NCBI RefSeq assembly: GCF_036324505.1
Contig: NC_086368.1
Coordinates: 23,242,378 to 23,306,377 of the forward strand
Source of the DNA: Eleginops maclovinus
Lineage: Eukaryota > Chordata > Actinopteri > Perciformes > Eleginopidae
DNA: 64,000 nucleotides
Direction of reading: 5' to 3'
The translations under genes were made by a program, and so were the position numbers. Below are positions 14,301 through 29,451 of the stretch, piece after piece. The notes under the pieces are model-generated. The model had not been told where the DNA came from, made no database searches, and saw only the letters and a program-made list of their open reading frames with translations. Each line of letters begins with the position of its first letter. Position 1 is the stretch's first letter.

Positions 14301-16236
14301 ACCGCTGCGAGAGAAACACCCCCTTCTCAAAAAATCCTCAGATGGAAATGTATTCTTTCAGAAAAAGAGATAAAGACAGCCTTTCAATAATTAAATCTCT
14401 GCTTCACAGAATCAGTGAAGTCTCCGTCTGCTTCTCCTGAACACTTTCCAAGGCCACGCTTATCATGTAGCCACAAAAAGGCCTGGAATTTGTCTTGTGA
14501 CCCGGGATGTCCACACAGCTCAGCAGTGAACTCATCATCTCATGGTTTCTGGCTGTCAGCTCCCTCGGCCTGTCGGCTTGACTGCATTTCTCTCTCTCAG
14601 TTAGTGTGGTGGGTGATGAGAGGAGCGGTGAGGGAGAAGAGCAGAGCTGAGCTTCAGCCAAGAACAATATAGAAGGAGAATGAAAGAGGGAGGGGTGATT
14701 CAAAAAAGGTAAGAGAGAAGGAAGAAGAGGGAGAGATTCAAAAATGTGTACTTTTGTTTGATGGAAATTAAAAAAGAGGGATAAGGAGGAGGGAGACAGC
14801 CGGATAAATGGGCTGTGTGGCCTGGAGAGAAGTCAAGAAACTGAAATAGAGAGGGATGAGGAGAGAGAGTTTGCACCCGCTCTTGTCTTCCTTTTGGCCT
14901 GGCAATTGGCCCTTTGGCAGAACCTGTGGTATCCATTGCATATGGGTAACCCTGATGAAAGAGAGACACACACATACAAACAAAGCGACCAGAGTTTTAA
15001 AAAAAGCACTGCAAACTTTGAGGGGATTTTCGAGGGAGGGTGATTTTCTTTCTTTGTGTAAAACAAAGTCTGAGGCATCGAACCGCACATAGTTGAGAAG
15101 CCAAGATCAGCCCTTATTAGCCCAAATAATTTTCACAGCTGTTTCCGATCTGTTAGAGGTTCTTGTGGGCCGAGAAGAGAAATGGAAAAGTAAGGAAGGA
15201 AAATTAAGGAAGGAGAAGAAGCACATGCAAAAAGAGAGGCAATGCTGTCTGCCACTTTGACAATAACTCAACAGCCAATCACCATTTAACTCCACGGCAA
15301 CAGAAACACACACATTTCGAAAGGAGTTAACAACGTCCTCATTGAGTTCATGAAGGACAATCCTTGTACTTAGACGAAGGCTTGGATTTCACAACACCCA
15401 GCTGTTTCACTCACAGTAAAGCCCATGAAAATTCCTGCTTACAGTGAAGAGGCATTGCCGGAACACCTCGAATATACAAGGGAATGAACTCAAGGCAGGG
15501 TGAGATCAAGCCAATAACTTCATCAGGGGTCCTGTTTCCTCTGTATCTTTTAAACCCTTTTTCTCTCTTTATGTCTCATCTTTCAATCTGCCCCCTCTCA
15601 TTCCCTCAATAGTTCTTAAATCTCAGGGGAAAGAGTGGACACACACATTATTCACAGCACATTCACACACTCCCACACACACTTTCATAGTCTCCCCAGT
15701 TAGTCAGTGTGTCATTATTAAGAGCCCGGTGCGGCTCCAGCAGAGTACACACATCAGCCAATAACCCTTTGCACAGTCAGAGCTGTCAGTCAAACCAAAC
15801 AGGAAGACAGCACATTAACATAAAGCAAACACCAGCTGTCTTCTCAGTGATAAAGGACTTGCTGCAAAAAAGTTTGTTATAATAAGAGCATCATTTTTTA
15901 ATGAGAGTGAGGGATGAAGGGTGCAAAAGGTGAAGTCAAAGATACCTGCAGACATTATAATGAGGACATAGTGAAAATATATATTCAGCTTGACATGTGT
16001 CATAAAGCACATCTCAGGAGGTATGATGGGTGATAAACAAATGCATTTATACTATGAAAAGGGAAAGGAAGAGTAGGGGAAGATAAAGATCACCAAACAT
16101 GATATTTGGGACCTTGTGGCTACTTGAAAGACCTTAACCTGAAACCACAAGTTAAGCTTCAGTCAAATTATCCAATCAGAAGCTTCTCTATTTTGTTTCC
16201 ACCACTACAGATGCTTTCTTTTTACCCTTATCACTG

Positions 16237-16335
16237 TTGAAAAGACGAATGGGCCTCCAGTTAGTCTCACAGAATGCAATTACACTAGGTGTTCCCCAGG
16301 GGTCTACACTTAGACCACTATATTACTTATTTAGA
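16237..16335 (+). pseudogene. LINE reverse-transcriptase fragment (motif GVPQGS)
   Basis: The frame from 16267 reads SQNAITLGVPQGSTLRPLYY and then meets TAA. GVPQGS.L.PL is the strongly conserved motif of non-LTR retrotransposon reverse transcriptases; the typical G-P after the serine is R-P here. Only this short piece survives. The family (L2-, Rex- or RTE-like) cannot be told. Confidence 0.75.
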
Positions 16336-16885
16336 TAAAATATTTGCCCAATTTATCTCATTTTATCCTTTAAGGTTCCTATTTCTTTCTCACGATTACC
16401 AAACATATGCTGCCTGGTGAAGGGTCATATCCTGGCCACTTGATGACTTTGTGAAAATAGCAGAGAACTCAGAGAAATCAAAAATGTTTAATTAGATGCA
16501 CTGCTATTACTATTTTTGCCACATGTTCAAAAACTAAGAGAATCTGGTCTTTGAGAGTCAGAAATGTTGTAAGAAGTCAGATCAGAACATATGTTAGTGG
16601 TTGTTTCTGACAAAACAGTATGATAGTCTAAAATGTAAATTGCTTAGTGAATCAGATCTAGTCTGGTCATTGCATCATCATCAACCATCAAGAAGAGCTT
16701 CTCCGCGGGAGTCCTAAAGGCACACAAGCACACACACACCAGAGTTTCCTACACACTCGTGTACAGCCACTTAGCTGAGTAATCAACCACTGGCTGTGAC
16801 TACAGACAGTCCATCTGCTGTAGGTTTCCATGATGGGAATTAAACATCATCTCATCATAGACAAAGAAGGTATCAGGAAATCCGA

Positions 16886-17056
<171 letters not shown>

Positions 17057-17126
17057 CTATGTCTGATTAGGCCATGACCTGAGTGAACCCTGACCTGTTT
17101 GGATTATCTGTGCGTGGGGTCATATT

Positions 17127-17127
<1 letters not shown>

Positions 17128-17165
<38 letters not shown>

Positions 17166-17188
17166 GTGTGTGTGTTTGTGTTTGTGTG
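17128..17188 (+). repeat. interrupted TG microsatellite
   Basis: TG tract with ta and tt interruptions. Confidence 0.9.
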
Positions 17189-17361
17189 TCATGGTGATGC
17201 ACACAGATAGTCACCTGTTTCTGGATAATACCTGAGTGAAGCAAGCTTTTCACTCAAGCTTTAATTCATTATCAAACTAGCCATTTACAAAGATATTTCT
17301 TTCCACTATTTTTTCATAAAGGACTTCTCATCTGTGTACAGTGTGTTTGTCGGAATCAGCT

Positions 17362-17368
17362 TGTGTGT

Positions 17369-17460
<92 letters not shown>
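17362..17460 (+). repeat. (TG)n microsatellite with two TA interruptions
   Basis: 99-bp tract with gtatgtgt interruptions near each end. Confidence 0.96.
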
Positions 17461-17898
17461 ACGTACAGCTGTGGAAGAGATGCTGCGATCGTTTATCATC
17501 GGAGCCACATTGATGAACCGCGACTGAAAACCTCATGCCATGCAATCCTAATGATGACTCCTCGAAGCTCATATGGGGAAAAACTGGTGGAAACCTCCCT
17601 CAATAATGGGTTCCAAGTGCAATATTTAACATCTAAACCTCTCAACATACACGCAACACATGCTTTGCTCTGCAGTCTCATTAAAAAACCATCCACTGCT
17701 CTCTCGTGTGCCATAACAAATACAACCATAAATTGAGAAATGGGTGGAGGAGCAAATAAATTCCCACAAAATGGAGGCGCTCCCTTTGTGGTGAATGTGG
17801 CTTCACAATATGGGATTTCTGGAGTGTATCCAAAACAGGCGCGTGGCCCCCTGTTTGACAACAGCTGAGGCCTTGAGCCCCCCCCATCCCTTCCCTTC

Positions 17899-17907
17899 AC
17901 ACACACA

Positions 17908-17949
<42 letters not shown>
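17899..17949 (+). repeat. (CA)n microsatellite
   Basis: 51-bp tract with one aa interruption. Confidence 0.95.
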
Positions 17950-17951
<2 letters not shown>

Positions 17952-20285
17952 GTCTCCAGGGATCAGCTCTGTGTGCCAGAGTGATACAATCAATCAGTGG
18001 ATATTGCTTCTATTGACAGTCCCCAGAAGAGTCTCCTTCTGTTTGATGATCTGTCGCCCTTGTTTTCCTCTTGCTGTCTTTCTTCTTTGCTACACTCTTT
18101 CCTCTTTGGCTCCTTCGTCCTTCTTTCAATCGTAAACCGACCTTTGAATCCATAGCGATTTTCTTTTCGCTCCTTCATCCCGTACATCTCTTTGTTGCCG
18201 CCATCCATTCTAACAAACAATCTATTCTTTTCTTTTCTGCTGCCATTTGCAGAAAATACCACACACAGCTACCCAGAAGGGCACAAACGCACAACAGTAA
18301 TTCATTGATCCTAACCCCTAACACAATAAGACAACACAAAACTGTTCCTTCCTTTGGGGGGTAGGAATGAGGGGAAGGGGAGGGGAGTTGAAGCACAAGG
18401 CCTCATGCATATTTCATACCTACTATGATACACTTTCTACCCATGCATAATGCAGACACTGTTTAAGAATGAGTATTCGGGAGCAGGGGAAGATTTCAGT
18501 TCGGGAATTAAATGGAAAATCAGAAACCACCAATTAACGGCCCTTCTCGCCCATAAATTGAACACAGCATGTCTGCCCACAAACACCAGTCGTCTAGACT
18601 CAAAGTTAGCCGCAGAGTCACCCATCATATGGATAACCAAATTCAAATTGATCCTTCTAATCCAGTGAAAACTTCACATATGGTGTTCAAAATGTGCAAA
18701 CTAGACCATTGATGTTTTTCTTTAGTCAGCCAGAGTAAAATAGGAAATGGTCAGTGATTGCCCACAATGGCAGAACCTGCAGCTTTGGTTCCCTAGATGT
18801 TGCTATTGGTACAACACTTCTAATTTTTTTTTTAAATGAAGCCAATGAGATCAAGAGATGGTGATAGCAGTCAGTTGGGACGTTAAGATAGGAATATTTA
18901 ATAATTGTTTGTTGGTTTACAATTAAAAGGCCTTAAAACCCGGTTCAGCTGTATGTATATGTTTAGAGCATACAAAACTATGCTGTTGAAACTAAGAGAC
19001 GTTTGGCAATGTTGTTTTTTTTTCAATAAATATTTAACATGTTATACCCTGAAAACGAATCCTTCAATTTTGCATGAACGTTATTATTCCTGACTTAAGT
19101 CATCGATATCTCTCCACAGTAGCTTCATAGATTTCTAGGCATTTGAATTGCCATGCTTGCCTTTACCAGTCTCTTACAAAGAGGACACTGGGGACATATG
19201 AATGACCCCATTATTTTGCTTCAGTTTTTTCCTTGTTCTTTGTTTTAGCAATCCCACTGTGTTGCCAGATCGCAACAATTACTTAAGAGCTGACATTGTT
19301 AACATAAAAGACAGAAAATGATGGCTGAAACTACAAAACTGAGACCCGAGGAATAAAATAGAATGATCCTAGGGGAAGATGAAGCACTTTACTACACAGA
19401 AAGACAGAGAAAATGTCAAATCCCCAGTAGCTAATGTTCTTCCATGAATTCCCCTCATGTGCATCATCCACTTCCAGTTAACCAGATGCCGCGTATCAGC
19501 TTCTCTGTAAGGAAGCCAAGCCACTTCTCCCATCATTGAGGATTTCAAGGCATAATGGTCTGAGCATCCTGACTTCACATTCAACAAAAGTAAGCGTGTA
19601 AACGGGGGTCACTGCGACAAAGGAAATCCCTTCTCTTTAGTGCCTTTAACAGAACGCTGCTAAAGTGTCTGATTCCTCTTGTCAGTGGACGCACATTGAG
19701 ACAGGAAACAGAGTCAAAGTGGATACTTGAGGAAGGCAAGGGTTTAAGACGGTCTATCACTCGGATGGAAATAAGGCAATAAGATTTCTGGCAGCAGCCT
19801 GTCAGTTTAACGAGGCTTGATGTTGGCCTTCCTCTATCTTTATAGCCTCACTTTCCCTCGTTTTCTCACAAAGTGACTTTCTCGCAGTCTTTCCATATTT
19901 CTCAGTTTCCTCCTTTTCTCTTTTCTCCTCTTCTGTCCCTGTCTGGGTTTACTGATAATCAACGGAGCCATTTCAGTGGTACATGACTGAATCCTCTTTT
20001 ATGAGTGATATTTTAGTTTCTTTTTTTCAATCCAAACCTCCTCCTTCCCCCCTCTCTACAACCCCATCACTCAATCAAGCTGCACAACCAATGGAGAAAA
20101 TACCAGAGATGCATTTCCATGTGCCACTAGGGATGTCCTCAATCCAATTCCAGTCCAACAGATGTCATATATCAACCTCTCTCTGAGGAAGCCACGCTAC
20201 GGGAAAGAAAGGGAGGAAGAGGGGAGGTAAAGAGGGGGAACAAAGGCAGGAGTAAGGCTAAAAGTCAGACCCCACAAGCTACAAT
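17950..20285. other. prickle intron, no recognised element
   Basis: C/T-rich stretches near 18050-18240 and 19840-19940; otherwise nothing I can support. Confidence 0.5.
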
Positions 20286-20500
<215 letters not shown>

Positions 20501-20553
20501 TAAGGATGCAGTTACCAGACCATTATGCAACTTCTCCACTACCTGTACATCAT

Positions 20554-20562
20554 CTTCTTCTT

Positions 20563-20592
<30 letters not shown>
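20554..20592 (+). repeat. (TTC)13 microsatellite
   Basis: 39-bp trinucleotide tract 55 bp after the CA array. Confidence 0.97.
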
Positions 20593-20594
<2 letters not shown>

Positions 20595-20599
20595 CCCCC

Positions 20600-23500
20600 T
20601 AACTATCACCCACTATCCCTCCCACTGTCTCCAGACTTTCTCTGGCAACCAATAAAGAAAGTAATTTGCAGGGAATTTACTCACATTTCTATTGAGGGAC
20701 TTCCCATTGTGCTTTTGCTTTCAGGCTAAAAGGCACCATAAAGGTTGTCAGATGGGCTCATTATGAATTGTTGGCACCGAGCAGAAGTCATCAGTCACAA
20801 TGGAGGGAGGGGGTTGGCTGGCTGTATGGCTACATAGTGATTAAATAGATAGTCAGATTAATGGACAGATAAATGACCCCTATGCATTTGGTGTTAGCAT
20901 GAATTTTGGGTAATTAGATTCTAATTAGATAGACTCGTCCACTCTGTCAGAGCTGAAATGTGTGCAATCTAGATGTAAATGCACCTGAGAAGCTCTGGAT
21001 ATCATAGTATTGTATTTAATAATGCTTGAGAAGTAGTCTGAGGTACATTTGGCAATATAAGGTTTGATTAAAGTGTATATGGGCTTATTATAAATAGGAA
21101 AATACATTAAGGGCCACCCTAGAAAGTCTACCAGGCTTTTTAAAGTGGTTTTATGGGGGCCTCTTTAACTACATGCTAATGTAGTATGCCGACATGTTCA
21201 CAATGACCATGTGCATTTACACAATATAAGCATGCTTGGATTTGCTTTTTAAAAACTAAACACAAGTGCAAAACAGGCAGACAGATTTGCAGGTTTTTGG
21301 TCAAAACCAAATAATTGGATACATTAAAATCCTTGGCCGGATGATAAATAAAAAACTCAGCTGATCACGAAAGTCATTAGGGTGTTTTCTAGGAAACACA
21401 CATTTTCTAAACAAATTGTAAGATAATCCATGAAACTGATGTGGACATATATATTTTATTAGGGACAAAAGTTGTGTAACCAACAGTCATTGCCTTCTCC
21501 AGAGCCGAAAAAAATACAGAACAAAGAATCACATGAAATAACTCAAAGCTGTGGGAATAGGTTAGACAAACATCCACTTCAGTAACATTAGGTCGAATAT
21601 AGTTTCAGTGTGTACCATTTATGCAGATGTGCATCTGTATCCTCACACACTTGAAATGCCAAGCAGGTGCAGTGAATCTGAATGTGCTCATAAGTGTGAA
21701 TCTGTCCATGGTCTGTCTGCTCCTATACATAATGCATGCTGTGATTCCGTCCCCATTAGCAGTGGGTACAGATAAATGATGGTTGCATGAATGTAAATAC
21801 AGTCCAAGCACATAAGCTGTAGACGAAATCTGGATGATGAATGAATAATGGATGGCTGGATGGATGGATCGTGACATGTGTTATAAATCTAAGATCCCAC
21901 TCGAAATCAATTTAGACAAATTCAGAGCATCACCTTGACAACCCAGGGCGCTGAAATGTACTGTACATGACATTCGAAGATAATTACAAATCGCTGAAAT
22001 ACATGACATCAATTATGTATGGTCGTGAGCCATTATTGCGCACTCAGTGACTAACGTCCATATATTTGAATTTCATGGAACATAGACTCAGTGTGATATC
22101 TAAAACGTCAAAACTCATGAGCGGCCAAATGTGGCCCAGACTGATGTGACAGAAAATCTGTATCATTTAGTGTGGATTTTCATATCTGAAATGAACATCA
22201 GGACTCTGACTGACAACTAGTTAGGCCAAGAGAAGATGAATAATATAATATAATTCAACCCTTACTCCCTCCCTGTCTACTACTTCCCTCCCTTCCTCCT
22301 TGTCTCCTTGCTGGTGTCCTGTCTGTGTCCCGGCCTTTTTTTGTGTTCATGGTTCAGAGCTTCTATCTGCCCAAAATGATTCCCCTGTGGGTCCCATGAA
22401 GCGGAATAGAAAGGGGAGTAAAAAAATGAATCTCATTAAAGAAGGGATCATCTGCTGTCAACTACCGTCCCCGACTCCAGCCGAGCTCGGACACAGATAA
22501 AATACAAATGGCAAGAAAGACCCACCAGTAACTTGGAACAATGCCAGGCAGCACACTGGTTTGAGTCAGCTGCATATAAGACAATGTTGTATATCAAACA
22601 TTGTAGAAAAACGACCATCTATGTTTTTTGTTGCTTTATATGTGATATAATACACTAGAGGCCGTAAGAAAAATAAATAAATAAAAGCTGCATCCAAGCA
22701 CAGAAAGCCTGCATGAGCAGTGGAATAAAATCAGGTTTTCAGTCTGAACAAAAACATCATACACACGATTTTGCTTTGAGGAGGAAAAAACATAAAAATG
22801 GTAAATAAGTCAATAAGTAATTAAATAGAATAAATAGATTTTCTCTGTGATGAAGCTTAAATTAAGTGCCTGATTTGAGGCATGGGTATAAATGAGATGC
22901 TTGATTAGCTCTCAGGAGTGCAGTAATTGTACTGGGTCTGCAAATTAGTATTTGGTTCAATTTATTGAGAAAGAAAAAAAAGACAAAGCCGTTGAATTTA
23001 AATTAAGGAGAGCAGACAAACTTATAATAACATGATTTGATACAAGCACTTTTCATGACAATTTGACAATGTGCATATAGTCATCTCACAGTAGACATGC
23101 TGACTTGCAGAAACCGCACGCATGATAATGGACAATAACGAGGGCTGCAGACGGTCATTAAAGGGCCCTCCATGGATTGTACACATAGAGCTCAGTTTAC
23201 TCGTCCTACAGAGCACGAGCTAACCTGTGAAAACAGGCATTTCTGCTGTAGCTCTGCAGGAGCTTTGCTAAGTTTGAAAATGAACCCTGATGACGTCAAT
23301 CTTTCACATGTAATAGTGAAGAGAAGTAATTTGGGTGACCGAACATGCAATAGGATGATGATGATCCATTAAAGTCTGGAGTTTCAAACTTAACAATTTT
23401 CTAGGATTAGTGACTAGGGAGTGATTTCAGACACAGCCCAGGAGCAATTTTCCAAATCGGTCTAATATCCAAAAAAAGAAAAACTAATCAGATAGTCAAG

Positions 23501-26500
23501 AGAAGGATATACATTTTAATTAAATGTCATTTTTCTACTTTTAGCCAAACCTGTAATAATTAGTATATTGGAATTAATTCATTTTGTTTTAAATTGAAAA
23601 AATCTAATTATTAATAACATTCATTTAAAAAATCCTCTTTGTTCTTTAATCTAATATTTTAATGAAATATTAGAAAACCATCTAAATGTATTAACAGTAT
23701 TCCAGTGCAACAGGGTAAAAACTGCCCTTCTTAGCGTCATTTTCTCCGGTTCTCTCACAAAAGTAAAACACACACTGAAAAGTCCTTTGCTTGTGTACAG
23801 TCAACTATATAACTTTTTATTGCAATGCTTTTTGCCAACTCTTACATTTCTTCCTCTCTGTGTGTTATTAGAGTTTCTAAAAATCACTTCTTGCTGCCCT
23901 ACTTTTCCAAATGATACTTTCCACACAACTTGCATTGCAAATGTTCACCTGAAAACGGTTTCATCATCCCAAAAAATAATCCTTTCTTATATTCAGCACT
24001 CATTAGCTGCGACTAAAGTGTGAAGGTGCCTCAATATGTAAATCAATGCATAACTAGAAACAGGAGATCAAGCAAAGAAAAAACGATGCAGCCAAAAAGA
24101 AAAAAAGACTTCAAAGTGTTGCTGCCTGGAAGAATAATCATTCCTTCTGGTGGTGCTGCAACAGGTCACCATCTCAACGATTTACCTTTCCTGGCACTTT
24201 TTCTCACCGTAGCCCTCCCTCGTGGAAAGAAGCAGCTCAGGAGATTTGAGCGTGCTGAAACGCCCGGCCTCTGCATCTTCTCAAACTCATGCAGTGCTGA
24301 TGTGTCCTATCCTCCCTGGTGTCTACCACTCAAGCCTCAATAATTTCCTCTACATCAAAGCCCCACCCCTGTGAGGTGCTCTGGTCAGACAAGCCAGCTG
24401 CTCCCCTGAGTTAGTTTAATCAGAATGGACTCTCCTTAACGGAAACACAAAGTTCAGTTTTGGCAAACAGTGTGTCCCCTGTGTTACCTTAAATACTGAA
24501 AGAGACGTTGTTTTTCTTCATGCCTCAACGGGGAAATAAGTGTCAAAAAACTGAGAACATTTTGAGGAATTGAAGTAAATGACGACTGCATTTTGCTATA
24601 CTATATCAAAACACCTTTTGCAAAATGTCTCACAGAAGGCTGCCAGCATAATCCAAGTCTTAGTTATCCATTCATATGTTCTCACATTCAAAACACATTC
24701 GCTTTGCCAAAAAACTCACATTTGTACAGGCCTGCAACTCGCCCTGCCAAATCAAAAGGAGTCAAAAGTGTTTTAATCAGTAAGATTTGGCAAAGATTAA
24801 TGTGCTTTGGGAAGCAGCGAGCATTCGACTGAATAAATGGGTCCTTAATCCTACTGAATGAGTTGTAAACTGTTTTGCTAAGTCTTTGTTAAATATAGCC
24901 CCAATTTACTACAATTTATAAAAGACGTTTCCCCATTTTATAATTCCCCATTCACTGTGATGGCATGCAGCAGTTTTTCTTCAAGATTTCAAAAGAAAAA
25001 TGGTTGAGTAACAGTGGTTATTTTGTGGGTCAAGTATTTCTATAACCAGGCAACTGCACGCTGAACAAAGACAGGAGAGAATGGCGGATAAATCCCATAA
25101 GGCTCATTAAATCCAATCTATCAGATTAATGTTTGGCGATGAGGACAGCCGCCCTGCACCTTTCTTCAGAAACTGCACTGTAACAGGCAGATGTAGGGCA
25201 CATGCTGGTCCAGCTTATACTTGGAGTTTGGAAGAACAGAGATGGAATAAAAAGTTGGGAGGGGTTAGCTGTGTGTATTCAGTATTAGGGAACATGTATG
25301 TGTGCATGCACCATATGTAGAACAAATTAGACACCACACAAATCACTGAGTAGTCTGGCGTGTTGAGCAGGACTGGCCTTGGATGCTTTTCCCGCTGTGG
25401 GATTTGAACAATGCGGAGAGGAAGTGTCCATTCCTGCCAGCACTGTAGTGCTATTGTGTCAAGCCTGGATGTTCTGCATAATGTTTTGGGAATGGCAACG
25501 TCTTCACTTTCAACTTCATCTTTAAAACTTGACATAGAAAGCCTTAAAAAGTGGTGTTGAGCAATCTTCTTCTACAGGAACTTCAGAGTTTAATAACAGC
25601 CGTGTTCTCTCTTTGACATTGAAGTGTATTGAAATGTATTCAAAGATTTCTTCAGAGGAAATAAAGATAGGAACTTGTGAAAGAGAAAAAGGTCAAAAAC
25701 AAACAGTAAACATCCGGCACAGAAGCTCAGGACAAGACCTCTTAATCGGTCTGCCTCCACAGTACCACAACGCTGGTTTAACCTCTTTTCCATTAAGGAG
25801 CTAAAAAGCTGTCTCCCCAAAATATAAATGGATGCTGTTGCAATTCAAAGCTATTTCAGGATAAAATTGCAGTGAAATGGAATGAGTCATGCCACAAAGG
25901 CCGTCAGAAATATCACTGAGGATAGTTCAAGAACAAGCTGCAGTGACGCAAGAGAGAACAGCAGCAGAGTGGGTGTAAAAATACTGTGATTATCACTCCA
26001 TACAGGATCTGGGAAAACTGCTTGAAGTCAAGATCATAATGAATCACAGAACTAAGTTCTTTAAAAAGGTTTCAAGTTGTGCGCCCACAGGCCAGCGGTG
26101 TTTGTGTTGGTTTCTTTAACCGGCTTAAGATCACATCCCACCTCAGCTTTCTTTCTTTCTAAATAAACTATATATGTTCCAAATACACTGATGTGTCGTT
26201 TCTGTTATCTACATAAAGAACAAAACTATTTAATGTGGATAAAATGTCAGCCTATGAGTCTTCAGCTAACGTGTATGGTCAGTTTAAAGGGGAGATCGTA
26301 CAATCATACATCGTGTTGGTTATCATATAATCATGCTGATCCAAATGCAAACAAAGGAAGGCAAATTTAAGGGTAAAGAAATGGAGCATCCAAGCCACTA
26401 ACTTCAAAGATTCTAGCCATGAAAACAATTATTCTAGAGAGTGCTGTCTAACCTGTTGCGCCAAAATCTATCGTTGGTATTCAACAGGTGAGAGATCCGA

Positions 26501-29019
26501 GGAAATGTCACATTCACATTTTTAGCTAAACACCTGCTTCTGGTAGCTTTATGTTTAGAACACATACAGTCTTATAACTCTTGGCAAGAAAGCCAATATA
26601 CAAGTCATTTTCAAAAAGTCGCACAATTGCATTTTTCTGCAGCACTGTCAATTTTCTGGATTTTCTCTGACATTTTTTCTGTTTGATCAAAGTCTCAATC
26701 AACATATGAACAGCAAATGAACCAGGTCAAAGGTTAAATGAAACCTTTTTATTCAATACATCTAATTTTTGGGTTTCATGGGCTGAATTTAAACCAGCTT
26801 CCTGAATTGTAATGACTTTGATGATAGCCCTGAATCATTGCATAAAGGTATTCTGAAATATGATCATGACGGATGCCCACTTAGCGAGTGAACCCCAAAA
26901 CTAGCCGCCGCCCTCTGCCAGGCTAACCTCTGGACTAAAATAAGTCCCACATGTGCACATTTGGCAGGAGCACGACCCTATTAACCCTAAACAAGGCCTA
27001 TGCAGGGTCTTGCTAATGACAACCCCCGACCCTCCTTCGTCTGGACCACGATGGCTGACTGACAGTCGTGGTCTGCACACACAAACAAACACACCACATT
27101 ATTGAGCATGGACACACACACAAACACACACAGGACCTGTGGAGGCTGGTTGTGTGTCGATAAGGAGGAGGTCAAACAACAGATGGCAGCCAGAGGATTA
27201 GTGCAACTCAGTCAACTTCTACTTGCACACACAAATACACACATTATTGAATTAAAGAGGCGTTATGGAGGTCCTCATTACTTTTCCTGAATCAGACTGC
27301 CTTAAACTGTTTAGTTTTATAAACAACACCAATGCATGATGTTGTATTTTAACCCACCAAAAGACAAAAAGTAGTTCCTACAAATCACCTACCAAAAGGG
27401 TTTACAACTGAGGATTACAACCCCAAAAAGCTCTATAATTTAAATATTTATCATCAAATACTGAATTGTTTAGACCTCTTAAAATTCTATACATGAACAA
27501 ATATGAGAATGGAATATGTTATCTTTGATGTATATGTTACTCAAAGATGTATATAACCTCGGACAAGGGGTTTGGAGTTGATATTGTTTTGTTTAAAAAG
27601 GTAACAAGAAAAATACGTTGGGAAAAACGCACACTGTATTAGGATGAATAGAAATATGAAAATGAAGTCATTATTGCATTTTAGTTTTAGCAAATACGAC
27701 TAAGAGTCAACAGCCATTATAGTAGCTCTGTACGACTGCACTAATTGTCATACCATTCTCACCATCATAAATTATTGTGTTTACATGCTAATTAACACTC
27801 AGTACTGCTGAGGCTAAAGGGAATTTAATTAGTTGTTCATATATTTGGTCATCATCCAAAGAATTGTAAACATTTAACAAATAGGCTAAACGTTTTTAGC
27901 AATAAATTATAAGGGAGGAATTAATGTTGTGGTACCAAATGTCATGTCAATCTAACCAATGGTTGTTGAGAGACCGCATAAGCAACGACTGAATGATATT
28001 GGTATAAATATTGGACATCAACTGCATGCTTTACTGACTGGTGGTTACACACAAAAGTAGACAAACCCAACAACAAGTTTTCTGTAAGTCACAAATCCTT
28101 CTGGAAGAGGGAGTTATTTTCTTGAAATGCTCCAAATGTATTGTGCAACTATAAATCAGTGCAATATAAAAATAAGACAGTGCTGTAATGCTACGGCACT
28201 GGCAATAAAAACATTATTTCAGCAGTTACGAAACCAACACTTCCAAGAAACTGTGGGGTCAGAATCTCCTTACAACAAGTGATGCTTGACATGAGCGTGT
28301 GTAGGCATTGATGTTTCGTCTTCTTCTTGTGCAACCATGACTGTAAACTTTTAAAGCGAAGCACGCTCGCGCTCCAGGAGCACTGCCAAATACATCGAGT
28401 GCTCTGGATGCTTTGCAGCTGTCAGGCTGTTATCATCACAGTCGCTGCCGCAGAGACTTGTGAAGCTTGACGCCGACCAAGATTAGGATTCTGTCTCCTC
28501 TGGGGTGAATTTCCAGTTCAGTGCAGCCACGTTTCCCCAAATAAGGTGTTTAAATGTACAGCCATATGCATGGGTAAGACTCTCCCCAGGTCTCCAAGTC
28601 TCTCAGGCAGCTGGCAGAACACAGATTCACACACACATTTTTTTTTATCACTTTCCCCTTTATAACCTTCAGGAGCTCACAGGTGTCGACTAACCAAAAC
28701 CCAATTGCATCAGGCAGGCAGTGAGGCAAGAACAAATGACTTGTGTGAAAGTGTGTATGTGTGTTTGTGTCTCAGCGACGGTCCAGTCTATTGTGTTTGG
28801 GAAGCAGACCCATTCACTCTCCCTTCTGTTGTCCCGCATCATTAATCAGACCGGACAGATTAAAGTCACTGAGCTAACAACATGCACCATTAGCTCAGAA
28901 GCTAAGCCGCTGAGGACAAACACAAAGTCTTTCTTAGCTGACACAACATTAACTTTAAATAAACATAAAACAGGTTCTTATTGTCAACAAATCACATGAA
29001 ACGATCAAAACCAAAAGGA
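20600..29019. other. prickle intron, no recognised element
   Basis: 8.4 kb of AT-rich DNA with no long microsatellite, unlike its surroundings, and no transposon that I recognise. ORFs are at most about 107 codons and lack domains. Confidence 0.45.
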
Positions 29020-29100
29020 GTTATTAGATGGATAGATGGATAGAAATACTTTATTGATCCCAATTTGGGAAATGTTTGCGTTGCAGCAACATAAAGACAA
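29020..29100 (+). mobile_element. retroelement 3' tail, left of the nested transposon
   Basis: A gatggatagatggatag run leads into aatactttattgatcccaat and a G/T-rich stretch. That actttattgatccc tail is common at the ends of fish non-LTR retroelement copies. The copy resumes right of 29901 (aatacgacaaggcaatg...), so the palindromic element inserted into it. Confidence 0.5.
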
Positions 29101-29370
29101 TACGGTGGTGTATTGCTATCACACTAAAAAAAAAAATAAGGCTCAGTATCAAGTAATTACGTGAAAGTTTCTTGTTATAACAACATCTTTTTCACGTTTA
29201 AACAAGATAAGTATCACGTTATTACATGAAATTATCACGTTATTTCATGATAATTATATTTTCACGTTATAACGTGAAAATATAATTATCACGTAACGTG
29301 ATATTTTCACGTTATAACGTGAAATTATCACGTTATAACGTGAAAATATCATGTTATTTCAAGATAATGA
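29101..29370 (+). repeat. left inverted-repeat arm of the palindromic transposon
   Basis: It pairs with 29640-29901. The inner half is made of short self-palindromes (ttcacgttataacgtgaa and variants), so each arm can also fold on itself. The inner limit is approximate. Confidence 0.85.
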
Positions 29371-29451
29371 CATGGACGAAACAGCGTTGGCTTCAAAGAA
29401 ATAGCCTATAAAGGAAGTAAAACGGCCCGACGCGCAACCGAATTGCCCGAG

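Noticed and set aside
24020..24343. 107-codon plus-strand ORF rich in Lys and Arg
   Set aside because: No recognisable family and lies inside intron DNA on the opposite strand.
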